Shown: piece after piece, positions 41,181 to 51,770 of the stretch
Layout: each line of letters starts with the position of its first letter
How positions within the stretch are numbered: the stretch's first letter is position 1
From: Amoebophrya sp. A120
Taxonomy: Eukaryota > Sar > Dinophyceae > Syndiniales > Amoebophryaceae
Direction: 5' to 3'
DNA length: 64,000 nt
Assembly (NCBI GenBank): GCA_905178155.1
Contig: CAJINV010000005.1
Coordinates: 3,950,918 to 4,014,917 of the forward strand
Program-made: the position numbers and the translations under genes
The notes under the pieces: model-generated
What the model saw: only the letters and a program-made list of their open reading frames with translations
Database searches by the model: none
Told to the model about the DNA's origin: nothing

Positions 41181-43421
41181 GACCACAGGTGGTTCGATGT
41201 TGTGGGTCGCGCAAGGGCTGTTGAAGGCCACACAATCGCCCGACCACACAAAATCGATTTCGCAGCTTCCCAGGTCCGACAGAATCGAGCGGCCGCGTGG
41301 CTCAATATCGAGGCGGTGCGCCACGCAATCCGCCGGGCCGACGGACTAGGGGGGAGAGCTTCCAGCTATGCGCTTTAGCGGATCTCCCACAAAATCGATT
41401 TTGTGCGTCCGCCCTTTCTTCGCGGATGCAGTCTCCCACGCCAATGCCTTACCAACCCCCGTCCCAGCCCGCGCCCTCAGAGGTACGGGCAACGGGCCCT
41501 ACCGGCCACAAAGTCGATTCTGCAACCCCTCAACCCTATGGACAACGTCGGCACCTTGCCGGACATTAGATTTTCCGGAGAGATCTGGACTTCCGGAAAG
41601 ATCTCGGGAGATCGCTGCGGTCCGGATTTTCCGACTTCCGGAAAATAGAGCTTCCGAGAAAATAGCAGAAAATCGATTTTGTGCCTCCATTACTATTCAA
41701 TAGTAGCGAGATCGGACTAAACCTGGTCCATACCATCGGCGGAGGCAGTTGCTTACTATCCAGTTGGTAAGCTGCTGCCAAAAATCCAAAAAAAATCCGA
41801 AGGCAGTCGCGCTCGAGGTGTCGCGCGCAAAAATCCGCGTTGTTTTGTGTTGCGTCCCGAGCAAAATAATAATTACTATTGAATAGTAACCAACTGCCTC
41901 CGCCGATGGTATGGACCAGGTTTGGTCCGTCTCCGTTACTATTGAATAGTAACTCGCGCGCACTTTTGGCGCATTTTTGGCGCACACTCGGGCGCACTTT
42001 TGGCACACAGAAAATCGACTTTGAAGCGCCTCCGAATCTCTTGAAAGTGCAAGCGTTCGGATTTTTGGCAGCAGATTACCAACTGGATAGTAAGCAACTG
42101 CCTCCGCCGATGGTATGGACCAGGTTTGGTCCGTTCTCCTTAGCAATGAAGCAGAAAATCGATTTTCCGAGTCGATTTTCGATTTCGAGGACTTGCTGAT
42201 GTCCCGATCTCGATTTTCGATTTCGGAAAATTCCGGATTTTTCGCAAACTCCGGACTTTTCGAAATTTCCGGAATTTCCGGAACCCGGAAAATCGATTTT
42301 TCGGCAGTCCCGGAAAGTCCAAGCAACGCGCGGACTTCCGGAAAACTTGCTCCTCTGGATTTTCAGGAAGTTGGAAAATCGATTTTGGCAAACAGCCGGA
42401 CAGCCACCTGCCTTACCCACATAGCAGGCCCGCGCCACCTCTTTTGCCCGCACCACCACTGACGCGGACATCGCACAAGGAGCGGTCCAACAAAATCGAT
42501 TTTGCACGCCTCGGGTGATTGAACCCGCAGACGATTCTGCGAGCCTGAAATAACTAAAATCCCCGACTCTGCGCCCCATCAAGCGCCCAGCGGCTGTCGA
42601 GGACTGAGCCGCGGCACCCACCGAGGGCTGTCTGTTTACAAAATCGATTTTGCGACCCCCGCGCCAGCCGAGAGCCTGTTCCTGGCGCCTCTACGGAGCT
42701 CAGAACACGCAGACGGGGCCCATGCCGCTCCCGCGGCTTTTCAGAACTTGGGCCCGGATGTAAGTCACAAGCTCGGGCGTTTTTCATTGCTTTCTACGCT
42801 GGGCCAACGCGATGAATGTGCGGAACTTCATCGGGGCGCAAGTTCTGGAATTCGCGATCATCCCTAAGCCTGTAGCGTGCGAGCGAAACATCGATCCAAG
42901 GCGGGCAGAGGCCCGTCCTCTGCGACTTCGCCCCACGCAATCAATTTTGCAGCTTTTGCCGGATTTTCCGGCTTTTGTGTTGGTAAAATCGATTTTGCGA
43001 CCACGCGCGGATTGTGTGGCCCCGCCCGAGGATAGGGCATCTTCGAAAAGCGTGCCCGAAGGGTGCGCACAAAATCGAATCTGTCCGCGGGTACTCACAA
43101 AATCGATTTTGTGAGCACCGCCCGCCGGGCGGAACATGACAACCCGGCGCCCCCAACCCGGCTGCGGGAATCTTTCTGGCAGCCCGGACGCTCCAGGGTG
43201 GGGCCTAACGCCTCAGGACACCGGCAAAAACTGCCGGGAGACCGAGTTGGCGCATTCTCGAGCTTCGAGAACGCGGGCAACCGACTTCGTTTCGCGCTAC
43301 TTTGCTTCGCTTGTGGACGTTAGCAGCCGCGGCACAAAGTCGATTTTTTGCGGCGTGCCTGGATTTTTTGCGGATTTTTTTCCGATTTTCTTAACATTTT
43401 TGAAGTCGGTCCAAATCAGTA
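41181..43421. repeat. Extended repeat region with dispersed AAAATCGATTTT and TTCCGGAA palindromes
   Basis: Individual AAAATCGATTTT cores continue every 100-400 bp to about 43110, separated by GC-rich unique-looking DNA. Between 41570 and 42370 many TTCCGGAA-type palindromes are interspersed. No gene was recognised. The region lies downstream of the low-complexity gene ending in a donor-like sequence at 43422, so part may be intronic. Confidence 0.8.
41691..42145. repeat. Inverted repeat arms plus a third direct copy
   Basis: The segment at about 41695-41785 (GGTCCATACCATCGGCGGAG... GTTGCTTACTATCCAGTTGG) recurs inverted at about 42070-42145. A shorter inverted copy lies at 41880-41950, which is therefore in direct orientation to the 42070 copy. 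Arms of about 75 bp could form a hairpin with a ~280-bp loop. TACTATTGAATAGTA, itself a palindrome, marks several copies. Confidence 0.85.
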
Positions 43422-44279
43422 CTAACCTGTCTGCGATGGTGGTACGGCGGCTTTTCGCAGGTAGTTGCGTACGATCATCTCGATGGCCAGATCATCAGGC
43501 TTTGCTTCGTTTTCTCGGGGCGTCTGATGCTTTTTTGGTTCCGTCTCAAACCGAAAAAAGTTGGGAACGGGGACGGGAGACAAGCTTTGCTTGTCACGCT
43601 CATAGCCAGGTGGCGAGGGTGTGCGGCCCATCTGGCGTACTGCCCTGCGGTTTTGCTTCACGTAGTTCATTACTTTCTTCGGGGATGTTGATCCGGCGCT
43701 GGGTATTGTTCTCGGGGATCTTATCTTCTCCTCTCCTGGCGGCGATCTCTCGTCTTCCCGGTTGGTGATTCCAACTCTATTTTCCACCGTCGTGGATAAC
43801 GTCCGCGAGGTTGTTAAGTTCATCGGGTCGTTTCGCTGAGCCTCGCCGGACTGCTCGAGAGTCGATAGTGTTGTAGTCGCTTGCAAAGGCATAGGCAGCT
43901 GCTGGTGCCCCGCGCGGCTTTGCGAGGAGGCGGACGCGGTGAGGGTTTGATCCATGGCGCCTGCAGTGCGCGAGGTCGATATTTTTCCACCACCACCGGA
44001 GGATATCGTAGCATTTAATGTTCCTGGGACGCGGCTGGGACTGCTCGTGGTACCTCCAGACGAGATAGAGCCGCCAAATTGTAGTTGTTGAAAGGTGGAA
44101 CCACTGGTAGTTCCCGCAATGCGGAAGCGTGGCGCCGGGCGGCAGGGTTTTGCGTAGGGCGATGGCGAACGGTCAGGGGACCGCGACGGCGCGCGGTAGG
44201 GGGACGAAACTTCTTTGCCCGCGAACGCCTTGCCTGCGCGCCAAACCGGGGGCGGGCTTTGGGATCGCTGCACCTCCAT
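43422..44279 (-). CDS. Low-complexity Ser/Pro/Arg-rich protein, probably incomplete at 3' end
   Basis: Open frame of 285 codons from ATG 44279 (MEVQRSQSPPPVWRAGKAF). It contains SPYRAPSRSPDRSPSPYAKP, an SR/SP-rich segment of the kind phosphorylated by proline-directed or SR kinases. Further on is VKQNRRAVRQMGRTPSPPGYERDKQ and a helical end, DDLAIEMIVRNYLRKAA. No domain was recognised. The last codons run into ACAG then GTTAGT, a plausible donor, so a further exon may exist inside or beyond the satellite. An in-frame charged segment (KKLAEKEAERAGFRERS) lies upstream of the ATG, so the start may be further 5' through splicing. Confidence 0.5.
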   Translation of the reverse strand: MEVQRSQSPPPVWRAGKAFAGKEVSSPYRAPSRSPDRSPSPYAKPCRPAPRFRIAGTTSGSTFQQLQFGGSISSGGTTSSPSRVPGTLNATISSGGGGKISTSRTAGAMDQTLTASASSQSRAGHQQLPMPLQATTTLSTLEQSGEAQRNDPMNLTTSRTLSTTVENRVGITNREDERSPPGEEKIRSPRTIPSAGSTSPKKVMNYVKQNRRAVRQMGRTPSPPGYERDKQSLSPVPVPNFFRFETEPKKHQTPRENEAKPDDLAIEMIVRNYLRKAAVPPSQTG

Positions 44280-45148
44280 AGACCGTTCCCGGAACCCAGC
44301 GCGCTCGGCCTCCTTCTCGGCGAGCTTTTTATGGGGGCGTCAAACTTGTATTTGCCTCAGACCGTAAAAAAATTTCTGCGCGCATTTTTTCGCGGCGGGA
44401 AGCTAGTAAACCTGTGCCCGCAAGTGAGGGGCTGACTCGAGCGCGGTTTGTTTTAGCTAGCTTGTCAGCAGCAGTGCTCTAGTAGGTAAGTGAGTATTGA
44501 CGCGGAGGAGGGCGGGGCACAGAGGGTTCTTTTGTGGCTGGCGTTTTCACTTAGAAAGCGCCGGGCGCGCGCAATATTTTGCTCCATTTTCCGGATTGCT
44601 TTCTCCGTGCAGCCATTTGCCGCTATGGCCTGGGTTAGGGTGTGAGGCTGCAGACGCCCCACGAGATGTCTACACAGGCCTTGGCGTCGTCGTCTCTAGC
44701 GGGCACCACACGCATATGTTGGCCGCGAAGGCCTTTCCGGAGGCCCCCCAAAGAGGGAGGGCCGGAGGGGTGCCCGGAACCCTAAAAAAAAGGCTATCGC
44801 TTTTTCTTCGAATCACGATGGTGCTACCCCTCCCCAAAAGGGGTCCCGGAACCCCTCCGGGAAGCCTTTCCGAAAGGCTCTCGGGCTTTTCGCATTTTCA
44901 AGAACGAGCCGCAAAGGCAAAAGGCGCGCGCGCCTGCCGGAAAAAGCGCGCACGGCTGCGCGACATTAGAAACAAGCGGAAACGCAGCCGCGGCCGGTTG
45001 CGTTTGCGCCCTTGGCCCCGACCGACCTGCACAGATTGAGGCCCATTGTCTAGCGGCTGGACTGCAGGAGGACCTGCTGCAGCACCTCCAGGCTGCAGGG
45101 GCGCTCCGAGGCAAGTCCGTGGAGCAGCAGCGCCGGATAGCTCCGACT
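44280..45148. other. GC-rich intergenic region with short hairpins
   Basis: Contains repeated short inverted strings (CCTTTCCGGAGGCCCCCC near 44730, GGAAGCCTTTCCGAAAGGC near 44860, CCCCAAAAGGGG near 44830). No gene recognised; ORFs on both strands look like GC-rich shadows. Confidence 0.45.
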
Positions 45149-48100
45149 TTAGCCACCGAGAAGTGCTGCGAAGAAGCTAGCTAGTTCATTCGGTATGCAA
45201 TGTAGCGAGAGGCTATATGCGTGCAACATGATGGATATCAAATACAAAAAAAGGCGCGCGGAAAATTTTTTACAGCTTGAGGCAAATACAACGTTGACGA
45301 CCCCATACTTTTGTGGTCCGAAAAACTCTGACAGCATATCGTGCCGTACGTCCATCATGGTCCGTGATCCATTCGGATTCAGTCCGTACTCCGCCGCATC
45401 CGGGTCTTTCGGAACTGGGAAGGCTTTCTATGAAAGTGCACAAATCTTCCCTCGTGGTCCGTCATTTGTGATGCACTACACTCCATGTAGTCGTGTAGAG
45501 TTCGTTGTCATGCGGAAGGGGAAGCTTCTCTGTTGCTTCTGTTGCTGTTGCTGTAGTAGAGGCCATGCAAATGATGGGGACGAGGGGGAATTGTGCACTC
45601 GCATACTTTCTCGTTGTCGAGGGTGGATGCGAGCTGCTTCCGCGCGTCGATGCTCATCGACTCCCAGGCCTTCTTCGGCACCGCCGGCCGTATCGAAAAC
45701 AGGTCGCGCGGTGCCGGCCGGCTCTTGTGCTCCTGGTTGCGCGGCCGCATCTGGAAGGGGTCCCGCTCCACGTCTATCAGCGCGCGATGAATCTTTTTGA
45801 AAGATAGGCATAGACTCAACATTTCTGGGACGCGCAAAGACAGGTAAAGAGATCCACGATCTCGCAGAACAAGCGACATACTCGAATGCACTTGGAAATT
45901 ATTATTTTCGGAATGTATCATAGTGACTGACCACTCTACTGCGAACTGGAATATGAATCAATGCTGGCAGCTCCAGGTGGAAGCAGAATATTGCGTCTAG
46001 TTTTAATATTCTGAGTACAACTAGTTGAGTAAGTACCTTGTCGTTCGGGTTCAGCGATCCGCGTAGGTTTCGTTTGTAGAAGTAGCTCTCCGTGGCGTTC
46101 AGGTCTTTCTCGGTGACACTGTAGCCTACTACCTTCTCCGTGGTGTCCAGTTTCTGGAAGTGCATATCGCCCTGCATCATGAGGCGAAAGCAGGCCTGGC
46201 AGGCGACGCCCTTCCCGCGCTCGACGACCCGGAAGTCTCGTTTGCGGTGCATGTCCCGAATGTCTTCGATCATCTTCTCCAGGTCCTCGGCCACTCGGTC
46301 GAAGTTCTCGTATGAACTGCAAAAGTATCGTGCTCGTAGTAATTGCAGTCATGCATGACAGTCCTGGCTTCTTAGCTAATTCAGCATTACAAATGCCTTT
46401 TCTCCTTCTGGAAAAATTTGTGATGCTATTTCTACTAGTACGATACTTTTGCAATGCATATCTCGATCATGGTATCGATGTCGTTCTCCCACGTTTCGTA
46501 CGTGTTTTCGTACCGGTCGACCGCTGCCTGGGTGTAGTCCTTACGCTGCTGCTCTAAGTCGATTGCAAGTGCGGCAAACTGTGCAGTTTGGTTTTCATCT
46601 ATCACAACTCATCTGCGATTTTTTTGGGCATGATCTTCGCTTGTCTAGACGTGAACTTTTGCTTTCGGAATTGGAGGAGCACTTTCTTAGAACTGGGGAT
46701 ATATAATATAAATATCATGAAACCTAACCAACGTTCTTGGGGAAAAAGAAAAAGCGTGAAGTGTAACTGAACTGCTACTGCCCCAAATGAAAGGAAGTGC
46801 CAACGCAATGATAAACACTGCACCAGCAGAATTGTTTAAATTCACAGAAACAAACAGATTGTTATCAAGAAGGACCTCCTCTTTTAGTTGCTTATCCCGC
46901 TCGATCCATTCTTTGTCTTTTTCCGGAATTTTTACTTCGTAGATGACGTCGATCTCCAGTTTTAATTCGTCCATTGCTTCGTAGAGAGCTGCCTCCTTGG
47001 CCCCGATACTTTCGACCTCTTCCAGAAGCTCTTCGTAGAGACGCTTGATCTTTACTAGGTAGTTTTCCGCCTTGAGCAGCGGATGAACGATGAGCCACGC
47101 TTCCCATCCGTTCTTCAACGCTGCTGCCTTCGACCGGTTGCGCAAACCAAGCCGGCGCCTAGGAATTTTGCGTGTCAGCGCTTGCGTATGCTCGGGAATT
47201 TGATTGAGGAAAGTGAAGAGATTGCAATTGGCTTGTTGTTCAGCTAACTGAGTAGTGTGTTTACTGGAGATAAGTAAAAAGCTTAGGCTGCATCTGCAAC
47301 TGCATGCGACATAAGGACCGGCTTTTCTGTACGAGGCAGAGCAAATAGAAAATTGTTAATACTGGATGAAGGCCGACAGACCGATGGTGATTTTGGTGTT
47401 TTCCTTGTGTATGCGGTCGTAAACGATGTAGCGCTCCTCCATGCGATTGCAGAGGTCGTCGAAGTAGGTGTAGTCCAGTTTTTTGCGCAGCCGCTTGTAC
47501 CGCTTTTCGTACCGGCAGTACCACTGCCACCGCGTGAACAGCAGCCGCTTCCAGTGGCGCGCCTCCTGTTCCCAGAGACTCTCGGCGTAAATCTCGCACG
47601 CGTGTTGGTACCGCTCCGCCTTTTTGCGTTTCAGGTTGATCCGCCGGGCCAGCGCGTGCAGGAGCGAGGCGCGCTCGTGCCGGGTTTTTAGGAGGAGCTT
47701 GTCCAGCCGCCGCCCCTCGGCCTCCAGCTGGGTGTTTTCGGCCACCTTGTTGTCGATCTTCTCGGTCTATGAACTGCAAAAGTATCGTACTGGTAGTATT
47801 GCAATACAAATTGGGTCAGCATGAAAAATGGAGTTTGTCATGCTGATTTAGCTTGAAGAAGAAACTTGTCTTCCATGACTGCGATTAGTAGCAGTAGGTA
47901 CGACTACGATGCTTTTGCACAGGATATGGTCCACCTCTGCACGAATGTCATGGCATACTCGAGCTTATCGTCCCACTTCCCGAGCTCCTCCTCCAAGCGC
48001 GCAATCTCCTCCTTTTCCAGTTCGGACTGGGCCTTGTCCCAGTCGGCTTTGGCCTCCTTTTCGGCCTTCTCCGCCTTCCACGCCTCGTACTCCGCCAACC

Positions 48101-50311
48101 CGTCCTCAGAAAGATCGGAGGGTGTGCCAAGCCCGCCCCAGTAGTCGCTGTCTTCCTCGTCCTCCTCGCTGCCCTCTGTTTGATTGTTGTAGTAAAAGAA
48201 TAGTGCTTAGGGGTGATATTGATCATTTTGGGACCTTCTTCGGCGCAAAAAAAAAGCCTTGCAGTTGTAATTATGTAAGTAAGCACTTTGCATTCCAAAG
48301 AAACGAATCTTCACGAACCCAAGCCTGCTTTACCATCCTTTCATGAGCGAGGAGCTCGACCTTCGAGAGCAGCACTTCATCTTTTTGCCTACAGAGGAAC
48401 CAAGAAATGTAGCAGCACTTTCCAACAGATAGTAAGTACTAATACCCTCTTCCTCATCTTCCTCCTGATCCAAGACGGATCTGCGGCGGGGCTTTTTCTC
48501 TTCGTCTTTCTTTTTCTCGCCGAAGTCTTGCGCCATGGCGGCCTCCGCGATTTTCTGGATCTCGTCGATCTCGATTTGCCCCTTGGCCATTTTCGGGTCC
48601 GTTCGGGCAAAGGTTTTGTCCGTCGCGACCTTCGCGTCAAAGACCCGGACCGTCTGGCCTATCAAATGCAAAAGTGTCTGGGTCTGGAAGATTGCGAGAC
48701 TTGTCATGCTTGTCTGGCATGACCAAAAAGTTTGTGATGCGTGTCCAAGAAGAGACCCTTTTGCCTGTCATGCAAAAGCGCAGCTTTTCATGCGAAAAAC
48801 GCAACACAAAGCAGCGCAGACTTTTCTCATGCTTGGCTGTGCATTACAGAGCATTCACTATTCCCGACGCAGCATTACAATTTTCCAGACCCAGACATTT
48901 TTGCATTTGATATGGCCACAGTGGTAGCAAAAGATCCAGTTCGGACGCGGCAGCATGTGATCGCCCAGCCGACCGCTACCCGCGATGCTCTATCAAAATG
49001 AAAAATGCCCCCACCCCCAGCTTGGCAGCATTTGTGTTGCAAACCTTTCCAACAGAAACATTCCCCGTCTTGCAACTCTCAGCATCACAAATTTTCCATG
49101 CTGAATAGGTCAAATTTGTGTTGCGAAGTAGCCCAACAGCAGCCTGATCTGGTATGCACAAGGCACCTTGCGCACCCTGATTCTGCATCAGAAACGCTCG
49201 CAATCCTTTTATGCAAGACAAAAAGCTTTCATCTGGAAACTTTGCATGACAAACTTCTGCATTTTTTCACTGCAATATGGGGGCATTTTTCACTGTAATA
49301 TGCTCACGTTCATCTTCTTCGCCTGTTTCTGAATTTCCGCGCGCACCTGTTTGTAGGAGAGTTTGACCTCGACTGCCTTGAAGCTGTAGATCGCCTTTTT
49401 GCACTTCACGTTGGTGTATCAAATGTAAAAATGCCTGGGTCTGGAATAATGCAACTTGTCATGCTAAATCTGAAGCATGCAAAAATCTGTGTTGCGTGAT
49501 TACCAAAAGTCGTCCAGTTTTGACCAAGTCGGGAGGCGGTTTCTCATGCAGGCTGGGCATGAGAAAGATCGCACAGAATCTGTCATGCTAGATCCTGCAT
49601 TCCAGACCTCACGGGTCATGGAAAAGCTGCATGACAAGTCGCGCACTCTTCCAGACCCAGACATTTTTACATTTGATATGGTGCACTCGATGGCCTGTGG
49701 GACGCGCTGCCCGGTGCTTTCCTCCTGCTTCACGGTCTTTTCGGACTTCTCCTCCTCATACATCGGCGGCATTGCGGCCGGATCTTTTTCCTGCACCGCC
49801 TTGGCACGATTGTGTTTGAAGATAGTTCCTGTTATAGTGGTTTTTCTTTCGATCTAAATTTCAGTTGCATAGATAGTGCTAGCTACAGATAACGAAGATG
49901 GATCCGCGGCACATATTTTTACTGTGTCCTCAAGCGGTCTCTTGTACCAGTTGTAGACAACCACGTGCAACATTTTTAGCTGCGCGAACGGCGACGGCCG
50001 GTGAAGGGGTGAGACCATGAGAAAGTCACTTCGATTTTTCCATGCAGAGTGAGTGTGCAGCCTGCATTCTTCATCACACCCACGCACCGTCTGCGTCTGG
50101 AAAGCGCAAAGAAATGATCCTCAAGTGGAATTATAAGGCATCGTACTAAGCAATAGTGAAGAAAATCCAAAGTACGCATTTGTTTTGCGCTTCGCAGCCT
50201 GGTTTCGATCCGGTTCTCTTCTTTCTTGCGCTTCCGGCGCTCCACCTCCAGCTGCTTTTGCCGCGCATCCTCCTCGCGCTCCCGTTCCGCTGCCGTTGCG
50301 GCAGACACCAT
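45149..50311 (-). CDS. Large coiled-coil protein with Cys pairs (841 aa), 12 exons, unknown
   Basis: Exons: 50176-50311, 49679-49828, 49301-49411, 48913-48985, 48446-48654, 47927-48175, 47382-47762, 46876-47243, 46461-46578, 46037-46305, 45606-45792, 45149-45423. They sum to 2526 nt with every phase agreeing. Six introns are introners, the other five GT-AG. N-terminal REREEDARQKQLEVERRKRK is a charged helix. A Cys-rich block follows: ECTNVKCKKAIYSFKAVEV then PNWIFCYHCGQTVRVFDAK, CxxxxC and CxxC pairs that could bind zinc. After an acidic linker (DEEDSDYWGGLGTPSDLSED) the rest is long coiled coil: AEYEAWKAEKAEKEAKADWD, RRLDKLLLKTRHERASLLHA, RRYKRLRKKL-like KRYKRLRKKLDYTYFDDLC, KRLYEELLEEVESIGAKEAA. 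A second Cys pair is ACQACFRLMMQGDMHF. It is possibly cytoskeletal or ciliary; no family was recognised. The ATG at 50311 is preceded by an acceptor-like CAG, so an upstream exon is possible. Confidence 0.8.
45429..45605 (-). mobile_element. Introner, family 6, in the coiled-coil gene
   Basis: 177 bp, ends TATGCGAGTGCACAATTCCC and, inverted, TATGAAAGTGCACAAATCTT. TSD GAAAG on both sides. Exact removal gives STLDNEKAFPVPKDPDAAEY. Exact-removal splice choices are GT with AA, or TA with AG. Confidence 0.9.
46311..46460 (-). mobile_element. Introner, family 5, in the coiled-coil gene
   Basis: 150 bp, ends TATGCATTGCAAAAGTATCG and, inverted, TATGAACTGCAAAAGTATCG. TSD CGAGA on both sides. Exact removal gives DTMIENFDRVAEDLEKMIED. 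No GT-AG solution. Confidence 0.93.
47768..47926 (-). mobile_element. Introner, family 5, in the coiled-coil gene
   Basis: 159 bp, ends TATCCTGTGCAAAAGCATCG and, inverted, TATGAACTGCAAAAGTATCG. Flanks GACCA and GACCG (four of five). Exact removal gives FVQRWTEKIDNKVAENTQLE. Confidence 0.9.
48660..48912 (-). mobile_element. Introner, family 3, in the coiled-coil gene
   Basis: 253 bp, ends TATCAAATGCAAAAATGTCT and, inverted, TATCAAATGCAAAAGTGTCT, both continuing GGGTCTGG. TSD GGCCA on both sides. Exact removal restores the FCYHCGQTVRVFDAK Cys motif. No GT-AG solution. Confidence 0.95.
48991..49300 (-). mobile_element. Introner, family 4, in the coiled-coil gene
   Basis: 310 bp, ends TATTACAGTGAAAAATGCCC and, inverted, TATCAAAATGAAAAATGCCC. 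A second inner copy of the end (CACTGCAATATGGGGGCA) lies just inside. TSD GAGCA on both sides. Exact removal gives KKMNVSIAGSGRLGDHM. Confidence 0.93.
49417..49678 (-). mobile_element. Introner, family 3, in the coiled-coil gene
   Basis: 262 bp, ends TATCAAATGTAAAAATGTCT and, inverted, TATCAAATGTAAAAATGCCT. TSD CACCA on both sides. Exact removal restores AIECTNVKCKKAIYSF. Confidence 0.95.
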
Positions 50312-51770
50312 CCTGCTCGGGGACGAAGCCTAGTAGGCTGCACAAGCACTCTACTGAAGATCTCGCGCTAGTACTTAGACGACCGCAGACGTTGTTCCTT
50401 GGTCCTGTCTATCCTTGCAAACGATCGCATCCTGATGTGCCACCGCTCGCGCGCGGCCCGAAAACGGAGGTCAGCTTTGTGCTGCCGCCCCCAGCGCGCG
50501 TGTTGGGTCTGCCGTGCTCTATTGCTTGTTGTGCACAGATGTTCATTCGTTATATTGCGACCCGCTATATTTTTTTTATATGATCAGTGTCAGTCGGTTT
50601 GCGTTGGTCCCAAACAAAAACATGCTTTTTGCGGTGGCCCTGACATCATCTGGCAAGCGGAACTGCGTAGCGCTAGCAAACCGATCAACGAAACAGGGCA
50701 GGTTTGGTACCCGTGCTCTCGCTGGGTCGTGGTCAACGTGCGACGAATGAGCGCGCCGTTTAAGAGCACGACGCTGAACGAAGCGACTCGAACGGGTGAA
50801 AAACTCTCTAGCCGCTCTTTCTTGTAAACTCGATGGATGGAAGTCCAAGAACCACTTCTCAGCGGTACAATCTTCCGTTCGATTTTGATTCTGGAATGCA
50901 CCGCTCATTTTTGATTTTGGCTAAACAAAGGGAAGCGCCGGCACCACCACGGTGAGTTTCGGAGAGGTTTGGCGGCGCGGTGCGAGAACAGAAATTTCAA
51001 CTTATGCGGCCTATATGCACAATATTTTCCCCACCTCGTTGTCTCTTGCGGCAAGGCGTTGGCGATTGGGTACCTACTATACCATTTTCCGAAACTGCAT
51101 CTCTATTCTTCGAATCTGAGCCTCCAATAGTAGCGGCCCGGGCGCAGTTTACTCGAATATACATCAAAGAAACGTAGTTAGTGCGTCTTGTCGCGCGGCT
51201 GCGTTGGAGGTTTTGGTTTTCTTTTTGTAGTTCTAGTTCTGTTTCATCTTTGTACAATATTAAGATCCCATCTGAAACTGAATGCAACTAATTTGCTTTT
51301 CGAGTGTACACTGCGAAAAGCGTGCGGTGGAGCATCAAAACTCAGTAGCTGTGGACGCAGGCAAACAATAGCTCCGGGTACTTCTTCGAGGCCCGTTTCT
51401 TTATTCCCAACTGACGGTGACCTCACTCAGCTTTCACCCTCCATTTGATTCCCTTTTTTTTTCCCCTGGCACAAGTTAGGAGACTCATCTTGCACGAGCA
51501 AACAGCTGCTATCTGTCATCAGCTAGCAGAAGAAAGAAAAGTAGGACTGGTGTGCTTCTGATCAATCTATTTTTGCGCAAATTAATGGCGCGAAGCTTCT
51601 GCTTGATTTTCAAAAGCACAACTATCGATATCGTAAAATAAGTTTCAAGGTGGTCAACGTCAAGGTTTGATATATTTTCTTTTCAAATTACACTTTCTCG
51701 AAGGAGAAAGAACGAAGAACTTAAAGTTTTTCAAAAAATCCGAAACGGAAGTCTACATTAGCTTGCGGAC
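50312..51770. other. Intergenic, nothing recognised
   Basis: 1.46-kb spacer between the coiled-coil gene start and the synaptotagmin-like gene stop. Small ORFs only (longest about 140 codons, no motif). No repeats, boxes or TIR ends seen. Confidence 0.4.

Noticed and set aside
40404-41349. Long plus- and minus-strand ORFs (up to 325 codons) across the satellite
   Set aside because: All frames translate the same stop-free repeat unit (for example CTKSILHCTKSILH), so length is a by-product of the repeat.
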